From Neurospora crassa OR74A (lineage: Eukaryota; Ascomycota; Sordariomycetes; Sordariales; Sordariaceae): DNA of 64,000 nt. This document shows positions 47,101-56,870 of the stretch, one piece after another. The stretch spans positions 4,836,001 to 4,900,000 of the forward strand of contig NC_026505.1 of the NCBI RefSeq assembly GCF_000182925.2. The letters run 5' to 3'. The notes beneath the pieces are model-generated. The model searched no databases and was not told the origin of the DNA. It was given only the letters and a program-made list of their open reading frames with translations. Position 1 is the stretch's first letter, and each line of letters begins with the position of its first letter. Made by a program: the position numbers and the translations under genes.

Positions 47101-48833
47101 CGGCGCGCTGGCCCGACGCGCCCATAGCCTTCGTGGCCAGTTCCCGCGGCAGGGCCCTTCCTGGGCGGCTTTTTCTCGTCCTTCTGTAGAGGGACCTCTT
47201 GGGTTGTCCTTGTCCGTCGTCCGAAAAGGGGGAAGCGTCTTAAGGTCGATACACCAGGACTTGGCGTACGAGTAGTCCTTCCTGATTCGGCCTTGATGGT
47301 AGTTGCATCTTCCCCCATCCTGGACATTTTTGGGGCTGGTGTCGCCTCTCTGGTTATGGATGGCCTAAGAAGATGAATGTGCGTGTCGGAAGTTGATGAG
47401 AGCAAGCCAGGCCTGGCGATGGTTGTTGGTGCCAGGAGTCGGCTTGATCTCTTTTCAGATGGCGCAGATGTCAAGTTACTCTGAATAACGGGCACGGGCA
47501 GGCCTAGTTGGGAGTGAAGGTCCGGAGTTCCATCTCTGCTCGGGCGGCGAGGAGGCTGCCCTCTAGGCGGCGCAGCCTGCTGGGCAGCTTGGGCGGGACG
47601 GGGTCGGGAGAAAGAGGCTGGCTTTGGCAAAAGTTGCGCTGCTGCTGCCGCTGCTGGTGCCGTTGGCTGGGTCGGTGGCGCACGCCAGGGCCTCGGCGCG
47701 GATAAACTTCCATCGTGGCTTTTCGTAAACTTGTGTGACGAAATGCGAAGTGGTGGGCTAGGCGCAAGGGGTGATAACTGCTTCTTCTTCTTGGAATCCT
47801 TCCCCTCAAGCTCACGGACTGTCGAGTTGGATGACGACGAGGTCAAGGATTCTCTGACTGATGGTAAACCCTGAGGGTCAGCGCTGACAAGATCCAACTC
47901 ATTCGATATGCTTCCTCCTCTTCTTCTGCTGACAGGCGGTCTTGTTTGGGTCGAATCAACCTGTCTCATCCTGACGCCAGCTCCGGGGAATCGTAAAGGC
48001 GCCACCATACCAGGGGACTGAGAGGACATGGACGTAGGCGTGGTGTCTCGACTATACGGACCAGGTCCTGGTGACTCGGAGAATCTTGTACATGGACTAC
48101 TGCTGAAGCCACTCATCTGACTGCTAGATCCGGAGAACAAGGGCGTAGGGGGAGGGAGATCGTGAGTCGTTAGCAGGTACGGCACCTCAATGCTGAGGTT
48201 TCCATTGCAGGCCGGCGCTTTGACGTCGCGATATCTGTCCAGCTCTGGGTATAATGTTGGTGCTTGCGGCGCGCCTGCCGCAACTTCGACTTGGTGAGCT
48301 GCTTGGATTTCCATCGTGTTCATTGTTGGGTTGAGTTCGGAGCGCGAACTGGCTGAGGAGTCGATTGAGGTCTGAGACCGGGGGTTGGAAGACGATGAGG
48401 ACGACCTTGTTTTGACATGGTTTCCAGTCTCGTCTCGAGAGCCTTTGCGGATGCTGTTCACTACTTCTTGTGATAGCCCTGAGTTCTTCCTCCTCAGCAC
48501 ATTTCGAGGTTTCATGGTCGGCGCGGGTAGTCGGCTGGATGATGCTGATGTAATCAATGTGGTGTTGCCCAAGGCCTTTGGATTTTTGATTCCAGCTGTA
48601 ACCCGAGGCTGAATGGGTTCCGGTTGGGTATCGGAGGGTCGCCGTTGCGGCAAAGATTGCGGTAGCCTACTAGGCATCTTGGGCTGTGGTAGTGTCCTGG
48701 CACGTTCGGTGCCTGGCTCTCCTCCTCTCTTCTTCAACAATAAGGAACCGGGTGGCGCTATACTACCGGGATTTTTGAGCCTGCTATCAGCTGGCAGGCC
48801 TGAAAGACTAAGTCCTGGTCTTTCGGAAGCCAT
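44136..48833 (-). CDS. Large protein: disordered N-terminus, class I methyltransferase-like C-terminus
   Basis: One uninterrupted frame from ATG 48833 to TGA 44136, giving 1565 aa. A longer version would start at a GTG and is not credible. Residues 1 to about 1250 are Ser/Pro/Arg-rich, with long low-complexity stretches and many SP/TP sites, and are probably disordered. The C-terminal ~300 residues resemble a SAM-dependent methyltransferase: a strand and turn at ILVIDGLGNDDWSFYAAE near residue 1280, then FPFGAESFTAVVFRFPV, then the Methyltransf_11-type ISEARRVLKPGGYIELSILD. Motif I lacks the classic GxGxG, so SAM binding is unproven. Homologous large proteins with this layout occur in filamentous ascomycetes, but I know no characterised function. 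A 15-bp unit repeats near 47051-47080 and encodes NTGLA copies. It has 8 kb of spacer upstream. Confidence 0.88.
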   Translation of the reverse strand: MASERPGLSLSGLPADSRLKNPGSIAPPGSLLLKKRGGEPGTERARTLPQPKMPSRLPQSLPQRRPSDTQPEPIQPRVTAGIKNPKALGNTTLITSASSSRLPAPTMKPRNVLRRKNSGLSQEVVNSIRKGSRDETGNHVKTRSSSSSSNPRSQTSIDSSASSRSELNPTMNTMEIQAAHQVEVAAGAPQAPTLYPELDRYRDVKAPACNGNLSIEVPYLLTTHDLPPPTPLFSGSSSQMSGFSSSPCTRFSESPGPGPYSRDTTPTSMSSQSPGMVAPLRFPGAGVRMRQVDSTQTRPPVSRRRGGSISNELDLVSADPQGLPSVRESLTSSSSNSTVRELEGKDSKKKKQLSPLAPSPPLRISSHKFTKSHDGSLSAPRPWRAPPTQPTAPAAAAAAQLLPKPASFSRPRPAQAAQQAAPPRGQPPRRPSRDGTPDLHSQLGLPVPVIQSNLTSAPSEKRSSRLLAPTTIARPGLLSSTSDTHIHLLRPSITREATPAPKMSRMGEDATTIKAESGRTTRTPSPGVSTLRRFPLFGRRTRTTQEVPLQKDEKKPPRKGPAAGTGHEGYGRVGPARRRSNSLANTGLANTGLAIPGTMSSQESIGTNDAFLLERMAPVVIAGGEIIENRNVGSEMSRTESSQSITRERPSVEPQNGSQVSLNSIPRNTLWPSAFPRAGQHTQNSSISSCRPSESSESEAPVLKSTLALRRSIQRLKSGEKEPPRIPAPIVTQPHVTSPSITSIDASVLVTDDSMLAPSIDAAQGIKASEGPKNLSGPKRLMKRARSPRKWNFFGRNHSQPAPETKKVDILENAAPVAAVAATVKVVQNKPLAFYTMMDSSEQEDTDIPDLEEVLREAKSPDSPTHKQIPDLQNKEVEERRPSVTQENAHSSFLTSEASAQVPSVVEFEHKSPVKFSKLPTPPSMPSSVATQAGITTSPVQGRPSRLAQVGRIPKVVSARAEQISPKSFSRPFHRLSAQVTPSKMDLRDAYSIAKGPSPPRPSTPVRVEPATTAEMETPTLTRNSGSMLPTYPSEIRQEFLSFSPRKGSLCTTNTTTSSSSGGFNFAEATAIIPEPDAPLAEDEIWDEYDDLFGDERLRQPPSTRSSFGNQFHLEKYTATPTRRIEPPLESPTLRSQFHEQQVQSLTHIMHSQRIPVSSSVYSSDMAEKVKQLLADHPSPRCSLEPDVSRESEVQRQGEAVSKQSELEKEVETEKQTNSLPVDDSRRSESSRCSQSSEDGSPLALVNLRVGSMTVSKWLTFGHVLFSPVRDELLNDVGSLKRPSILVIDGLGNDDWSFYAAETYPAATFFNLSPRPPRPAARNGSTGLPLSPPNHYQAQYMSHTGKFPFGAESFTAVVFRFPVAAPEAHYRNIISEARRVLKPGGYIELSILDVDLNNMGNHGRKAVRRLKERIHAKSPDVSLGSTSDLILRLLGRKGFADLKTCRVGVPVVSVIPRTPASENGKRSKTATKGKSMKDERSLPEMISDGSPVADESITKMVAKVGQWWYSQCYESAASTDIGPGTVGSMWRDKALLDECEEWGTSLKLMVCHARAPDGRPRLASI
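47051..47095 (-). repeat. 15-bp in-frame tandem repeat in the methyltransferase gene
   Basis: Two exact 15-bp units (47051-47065 and 47066-47080) and a degenerate third encode repeated NTGLA in the disordered region. In-frame units of this kind expand and contract without disturbing the reading frame. Confidence 0.75.
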
Positions 48834-51800
48834 TGTGATCCTATATCCCACAGAGGAAGGCCGGCTAATTTGACCATACTAAGACTCTTGCTCCGTGGTC
48901 CACGACATGAATGCTGTGCAGGAGTAACACAACCAAAGTCTACCGCGCTCGGAGTATGTGTTCAGGGACGGGAGGCTGTGACCAGCGCAGCGGAAGAAGC
49001 CTAGTCGTATGGCGGAACACCGGTGCTCGATCCTGCCTGTGGCAACTAAGTGTTGATCCCGTATCAGTATTCCACCGGGAGCTAAGGTACCCGACAATTC
49101 TTTGACAGTAGCGTGTGGATTAAGCAATGTCCATGATGACCGGAAGCACAAACGGACGGAAGAATTTGGAAGAAAGAGGCTGAGAAAAAGGAATGATGGT
49201 TCAGTAGTCCCTGGATGGATGCTCTACTACTAGTTAGTCTTTCAAGTCGTGGGAACCACGGGCCCCGCATTGGGGCTGATGTGTAAGTGGTTGAGTATAG
49301 GTGAAATGTGATGGTGGGCCGCGAATATCTTCTTGGGGCCAGGGGGGGTTCAGGTGTTTTTGTTCGTGTATGTGCAGTAGTGGTATTGGGAAGCGATGCA
49401 AGACGGGATGGAGGGTGTGTGGTTGGTGGGGGTTAGGTGAAGTTGAAGAGATGGAGGGTATCACAGCACATAGTGATGTGTAGTAATGTGGGAAAAATAC
49501 GGATACGCATCAGGGAAGGCGTCGTCGGATGTAGCATCTATAAAACAGAACAGAAAAGAAAGGAAACAACGTGTGAGCCCAGGCAGACGGAACAGATACA
49601 CTTACCTACGTAGGTAGTTTAGAGAACTTGTTGGAGCTGGATAGTAGTCTCAATTCAGTTACAACGTGGAAGCCCTGTGGTACAGTCAAGCTGGTTTGAG
49701 AAGTGGTAGAGGTAGTAATGAGCGAGTGTGACGGCGGCCAAGCGGGAGAGGTACTACCTCGAGAAAAGAAAAGGGAAGAGAGGGTGAGATGACAAGGTAG
49801 TGGGAAGATTCATTTAGTTGGGTAGTGAAGGCAAGACAAGAGCTCATGAGGCAGATAGAGGTAGAGAGGTAGGTACTGTAGAGTGGCAGTAGTGTAAGGT
49901 AGGTAGGTATGTACCTAAAGTCGAGATATCAATAGCGCGGCAAAAAGAGCCCATGTTCCCGACTTGCCGCGTAGAGTAAGGATCTGCCGCCAATGAGATG
50001 GACAAGGTCGGCGACAATGTGCTTGGGAAATGTCGACCATGTTCATCCAAAGTACACCCGACCATGCGGACATGTATGGGTGGAAGGGTACAAGGACCAG
50101 GGTTGGTACAATGGCCAGTCCATCGGTGGGAACAGTTAACTTAGAACCTCAATGGGCCATAGTCTGGAGGGCCTCATTCGTGGTGTAATTCCACTCATAC
50201 AGGGCAGTAATTCCATCATGGCAGAGACCGACGGATGCTAGTGCCAATGTAGGCAGCCCCGTGTTGCTATCTTTTGACATTCGAGGTGGCGTAGACAGGA
50301 TGAGGTGTTGTCAAGTCAACAACAACAACAACACCTGACTCTTGACCATGTTCAGCATGAGCGACGACGACGAGACGGTGAAAAGACGTCGGCTGGAAAA
50401 TGCTTACAAAAACTGACATGATGCGTTGTGCACATGGCATTTGACGATCTTTCGACGACAACCTGGAAGATGCCCGAAGAAAAGAGGGAGGGAGGGAGTG
50501 AGGCAATGAGGGAACCTGCAGTGAGAAGGAAGAGTCATCCTTGAAAGCTGGGAATCAGAAGAGGGGCGAAGACGCGGTGGAGAGCCGTGGCGTGTCCAAT
50601 CCGCATCCAAGTTGGCGACCTCTTGTGGCTTGAGAAGAGGAAATAGGTAACGAAGGAAGCTGTCAAAAGGCAAATGCGTCGTTGCTGTTGGTTGGGCTGG
50701 CTGCATGGTGTCAATAGCATTTAATCCACCTGCAGCGGGAAGAGTGGAGATACCTAGGTAGGTACCTATAACCTAGTGGGATGGAAGCTATGAACAGAAA
50801 TGGGCCAGTGGGCCGTCAAATCTGTCGCTGTGTCTTTCCTTGTTGGCCTGTCTGTCCCTACCTACTATAGGCTGTACTGCGGTAATGTACCTGACGCTAC
50901 AGAAAAGTTGGGTACCAACTGAATCAACACCGACCTCGGTTGCATCACGCGAACATTGGATGAAAGGAACATCTCATTGAAGTTTCAATATCGAATACAA
51001 AGAGTGCGTGTTCTTAGCGGCTGTGCCGTCTCATGCCCAAAACGACAACCAAAGACAGGCAAAGACAGCCCTGGAATATGCATGTGGAGTTGCCCTATGA
51101 GCACCTAGAAGACAATGTGAAGTGTGCCATTGGGCGCGAGTTAACAACGGGATTTTGTTCGATGCTACCCTCCCCCCTCTCCTCAATCTCTGGTCGCATT
51201 CGATCCTCTTACTCCTTTGCTGTGTAGTACTACACTATGTAGACCCTTCCTGGACATCCCCAAGAGCCTCCATTCGAAGCCTGGAGATCGCTGCTTAGGT
51301 ACCTTGTCAGAAGAAATTTGCGTGATGGTGATGAGCCCCCGCGCCCCCCTTGGCCGACCATCTAGGCCGACTGGGGATATGAAGAGCAGTGACCCCGGCC
51401 CGTTTATCTGGCCATCTGCACTCTCCAACTGTTCAGATATCTCAAAGCCATGGATGTCCCTGGCTTTCGGCATCAGAATAGACAAGTCAATCGGCTCAAG
51501 GCGGCACGGGAATTTGATGGACGGCAAGGTTCCATGGATGGTCATCGCGGGGTTCTTGCGCCCTCATCTCAGGGTCATCTACAAACCACGAGTTCAGGGG
51601 TTCGCGAGAACACCATGTCTTGGTGTGATATCTTCGTCATATACCCACCCAAAGCTAAGGAAAAGTTGGAATCTCTGACGTCCTCAACCCCATCAAGTTC
51701 TCTCACACGCCGAGCCAGCCATCGGGAATGAGAAAACTAGTGTCTCCGTGATGGGCTCAACTAGGTATGTTTTTTGACCTTTGATCCGATCACAAGAACC

Positions 51801-54800
51801 CCCGAGGCCGTCAAGGATTTCGAGCAAAATGTCATCAACAACACCCTACGCTCTTCCAAATGACAGGATCCATGTCGTTGATCCCCCGGAGGCGCTAAAT
51901 GAACTCGCCGGCAAAAGAAAGGAAACGAGGGGGGACGGGTCCTGTCCGAGGTATAATTTCAGGTATGATGGCGGCGCCATTACATACCATCACCTTAATA
52001 CCGAGACCATGGCACAGACAACACAAAATCTCCCACCCCGCGGTCCATCGTCAATGTATCTTCCCATCTCGTCATCCGTCTACATCCCGTCCAGCTTCAG
52101 GTCCCCAGTCTGGTCTGCGCACATGGCACAACGCCCGTAGCGACCTGTGTGTCGTGTCAATCAAGTGTCAATCCTGTCCGTGCAAGACGGGATAGAGAGA
52201 TTGAAGGACACCACAAGCGAGCCGATTGTCCCCTCGCACCGAGTGAGTCCTTGTACGCAAAGGGTAGCAGACTCGCGGGGTGTCCCAGATCTAACCTGCG
52301 GCGTTCGCTCCCGTGGAACCGGTCTGTCGAGGCTCATTCATTCGTCATCGCTACAAGTCATTTGTCGTGACGAGCAAAGCGCGACGGACGGGTTGCTGAT
52401 CCATCAGTTCATTGCAAGCAAGCGTCTGTCCGTAAGCTATCGGGGCCATGTCACCCACGTTGTCCTGGGGAAGCACGACATTCTTTAGTCAGGGGTGGAT
52501 GGATCACTGATGGGGACCACTGCGGCATTCGACCATTGAAGACATCGTGTGGTTGCCCTGCTGTGTCTCACTGGAACAGACTTCACTCCTTGTTTAAAGA
52601 CACAGGAATGATAGCTCGCCGGTAAGTACATGAACCCCAGCATCTCGGAAGCCAATGGATTTTGCAAGTCGGGGATTTGTTCGCCTGCCGTAAACCGCCC
52701 AGTGGGCATCGTCGAAAAAGCCATCGTTTCGACAGCCGCCCAAATCCACGCTACCATTCGTCGATCCATCCCTTGTTCAATGTCCTGATGCGGCGCACAA
52801 GGTCAGTCTCATTGGACGGAAAATGAGGAGGAATTGTAACCAATCACTTTGGCTTGCTGCCAGTGGGTGTCGCGAAGTTTTGGAGGAGTTGGAGCATTTG
52901 GAGGGTCTTCACTTTCCAATCACAGTGACCAAACACCCTTCTGGACTTCAAGCCTACTGAAAAGGGTAGGTCAGGCCGGATCTTCTGTGATCTTGCTGAC
53001 TTCAAATCTCAGGAGCACGAAGTGTTATTCTACCCTATATGGCCTGTTGCAGAAATTCCGGTGCGGATGTTGGAGAAAACCGAACACCACGTGATAATAG
53101 TCAGAGTTTTTTTGGGTTTTTTCTTTTTTTCTTTCGCCCATCACATCACAACAGAGGGAACTACATACACGGGGTGTGGGTTCACGATTGTACACTACAT
53201 ACGGTACCTTACTTGAGGCCAACGGTTGTGCATCAGCAACCACAAGGGGGTATTATGGGGAACTTTGAATTTACATGGTCAGTTATCTACTGTGCATACT
53301 TGTAGGATGGTGGACCAAGCAAGCTGAATTCTGCATATGTACCAACGTCCTTCAATTTTTCAAGAAACAAGTTGAACATCCAATCCCTCATTGACAAGTC
53401 TGTCGATGATCAGAGAAATGTTCGAATTCGATGCCACTGCTACGAGGTGAGCCTCCATCGCCCAGGGGGCATCGGTTGTCTTCGCCGGAAAGTCTCCACC
53501 AAGAAACCAACGCCAGCGACCTAACCTAGAGGAGGTACGTAATAACACCAATCATCCAGTTCGCATCGCATGCGCTGCAGGGCTTCCTTCGATATTAAAA
53601 AAAAAGAAAAGAAGAAAAATTGAATTGGGTTTGATCTATGCTGTCGGCTTTTGGGCCACTGGGCCTCGGTTCCAGATACGCCTCGTTCCGAATCCTTCTC
53701 AAGAAAATCGAACCCGAACTGCTGGAGACACTGCACTGTGGCTGCGTGCCTCCCTACACTAGGCCGTGGCCGGCCGGCTGGGTCGATGGGTGTGGCGAGT
53801 AAACTCAAAAAAGCGAAGAAGCGAAGATGACTAGACCTACCAACTTCTCGCATTAATGCTTCGCCATACTCGAAATACCATTGTGGTAGGTTTTGCGAGG
53901 GAAAGTGAGGCTGGTGACGTGGCACTTTTCAGTTGCGGTCGCTACGTACAAAATCGCATCAAGCTCTTCTAGGCTGCCTCCGTCCTCCCTTCTAGACCAA
54001 AATTTGCCCCGAGTTTTGTACAACTCATCAACTCTTCAGCTTTGCTTGCCCACAACATCACACGAGTTACAAGGGCGATGATGGAGTCCTCCGCCTTGTT
54101 GAATTTCGAGTCATCGCTGTCTTTCTCTGCTGGAATCCACCTCGAAAGCTGGAAAAATCGAAGGAAGAATTGCAACGAACGAACCATGGATGGTAGTATC
54201 ACCCGCTATTAGTGTCAATCCCGTGAAAGCACCGTGAGGCGTAGAGGTATGTACCACCAAAAGACCCCTGTCGTGTCTACGCCAAGCTAGAAGCTAGGTA
54301 CCCAAAAGCTCGCCGCAACAGGGGCTCTTGCAGATTTTATTGGCCACCGACAACGTCCAAGACAACCACCGAACAAGTCGAATACATAGTTGAACACCAA
54401 GCGCCCTGGATAGGATCTGGTGAACATGTGCACATATTGTCCTGCCTCGGAGAGAGAGTCCTCTTCCGTCTACTGGTAGAGCTTCTCAATCCTCTGGAGG
54501 GTCTCGGATGGTTCAGTATCTGGTAACGTGATCATCAAGTGGTGTGAAGTTTTCAGAGTCATCGTTCTTGCGGCTCTGAGTGGGTACAAGGTGTAGATAG
54601 ACGACATATTGTTGCGTAGGTTGCTGCCTTGTTGCTGGATTACCTACATGTCATTCCGGATGCCTGAAAGGCGGAATTAAGACCTGTTCTTGGTGGCCAT
54701 TGGATTTTCTAAGCCCAACAAAAAGAAAAGGGGAAAAGAAAAGTAACGCCTTGCCTAGTAACTATACAATTATGTATGCCCAGGTCTGAGTTGTCCGACG

Positions 54801-56870
54801 GAAGTCACATTTAGCAAGTCTTGGGATGACCGGATAGTTGCCAGAACAACCACTCCTCCCTTTTCCTTCTTCCATCATCAGCTCTTCGCCAAGCTAGCTG
54901 AGCATCCATCACGTTTAGACTGCCTTCCCAACAATCCACGCTTACCTTGCCGTTCTTCGTTCGGTACCTATGTAGTATTATATAATTTCCATTTTTTTAG
55001 CCTTGTCTCCCCTTGATGACTAGGCAACCCCTATCTTCAATTATCCATTCCCACTCTTTCTATGTCATACCATACCATGCCTGCCTACTTATTCAGCTTG
55101 ATCGAATGGGGATGAGGATATGACTCGATGAGTCGATCGTTCTCCCATCTTTCAAGGCTTTCCGTTATCGTCACCATTCTAGTGTACCTAACCCACCTCA
55201 TGAGCGTACAGTGTACAGTGTACACTAAAGAAGGCAGAGAAACATAGTCCCATGTACCTTGTTTTCCCATGTCCCGTCCCGCCATCTGCCTGGGGCGTAG
55301 GGCACTTCCCCAGCTCCAAGCTAGCCAGGCAAGCCAGGTTAGCCTCGCTCGAAAGCTCCAAAGCTGGCAAGACCAAGACCAAGATGTTGGGATAGGTACC
55401 TCTAGGGGAATGTGGCTGCCTGGTGTAGGACACATTCTGCGCTCTTGATCAAGCTAGAAAGCATGATTGGGCTGTGCCCATCTACACTATGTACATTTCT
55501 TCCTGGCCAGTGACGTTCATCTTCGCAAATAGCATTCTTTAGATAGAGGCCACTCCCGCCTCGAGAATAACACGCTGAAGCTGGTTTGAGACGTGTTCTT
55601 ACTTCGCCGCCATTATTATAGGTAATTCCCCAGAGAAACGGCTTCTGCTGGGTGGATCCGAGTGGTTCTATTGCAGAGTGTCCCCTTCTTCCTTCATTGC
55701 GGCTTTTCGAAATTCCGGCATCAAAATGCAGTATGTAGCTATTTCTCAATTCACTCCACTTCCGATAACAAGTCATATGTGACTTTGACTAAAAGTTCAC
55801 ACTCATCCTTTTTCTTCTTCAACACTGGGCGTTTACTCAGCCTATAAGCGTCACGAGGCCCGAAATACCCCCTCTTTTTTTTACTTCCCCCCTCGAATTC
55901 TTCATCCTTCCACTTTCTACACCGGCAGTTTATGACACGTTGAATGATTCGCTTTACTTACTAGTGTAGTCCCTTTCACTAGCCGTTCCAAAACCTCTCC
56001 TCCGACCCCGCTTGTGAAGACTAGATGACTAAAGGATAGACCAGCCAAAGCGAGTAAATGTGTGCAGTACTAATGAAGGAAGACAGCTAAGCGCCTTGCT
56101 TGCGTCAGCCCATCGGTCCATCAGCCAGCCAGCCAGCCAGCCAAGCCAGAACTGGACGTCACTTGTTCACTCACTGGCTTATGCAATACTGACTGCCTAC
56201 CTAGCTGGGCTGTGCGGCGTTTTAGGTGAGTGAGTGGAAAAGGGAAATGTGCTCTCCCCAGAAATGAGGGAAAAAGGGACAAGACATGGAACTCCGGGTA
56301 CTGTTGGCGACTGGTCCTCGTTGAACCAGTCATGGAAGTCAGCGCCGGCGGTTGGATGGCATGAGGTTGAGCAAACATTGCTTAAGAGGGTATATAGTAT
56401 CTGGTTAGTGAAGGTAGAGCTTTAATGTGGAATACCCTTCCTCCAATGATGGAAGTGGCTGTCTCGTGTGAGCATCTTTCTTGCTACCTGAATATATGTA
56501 TCATGCTAAATTGTTGTGTGTGGACGGTTGAAACGAAAATCGGATATGTAAACAAGTTGCCAGTATGTGCATTTCGTGCAAAGCGTCTGTCTGTTTCAGA
56601 CCTAAGCAAAATTGTTCTGTTCTGTTGTTCCTCCTCGCGGAAGCTCGTGCTCTCCCTTCCCTGCTCTCGTCATGTCCTGTTAACCATGATCTTGTGAAAT
56701 CCGTGCTTTCTATCGTCTATAGATCCCCTCTGCGTATTTGTACAAATATATGACCGCAAGGCATGCAAAATGCGGTCACATATCGAAAGTCGGAGGACAA
56801 ATTATGAAGTAGATGATGGGTAGTTAGGTCGGTACTGTGTATCCCGCAGCAGCTTGACTGCTTCTTACTG
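48834..56870. other. 8-kb spacer upstream of the methyltransferase gene
   Basis: No convincing gene in 8 kb. The left part probably includes a long leader of the methyltransferase gene, and the right end is the 3' UTR of the next minus-strand gene. It holds eight TACACTA-type motifs, several CCTA palindromes (49603-49616 and 50751-50766), a 14-bp palindrome at 51222-51235 and a (CCAG)n tract at about 56121-56144. ATG frames of 90-150 codons (for example 51217-51678) have no family resemblance. Confidence 0.55.
51222..51235. repeat. 14-bp perfect palindrome GTGTAGTACTACAC
   Basis: The site is its own reverse complement and consists of two inverted half-sites, GTGTAGT and ACTACAC. It runs into a TACACTA motif at 51231. 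Its make-up links it to the dispersed TACACTA family. Confidence 0.75.

Noticed and set aside
56425-56697. 90-codon cysteine-containing frame after a TATATA element
   Set aside because: No signal peptide or known cysteine spacing, and it overlaps another frame. Taken as chance.
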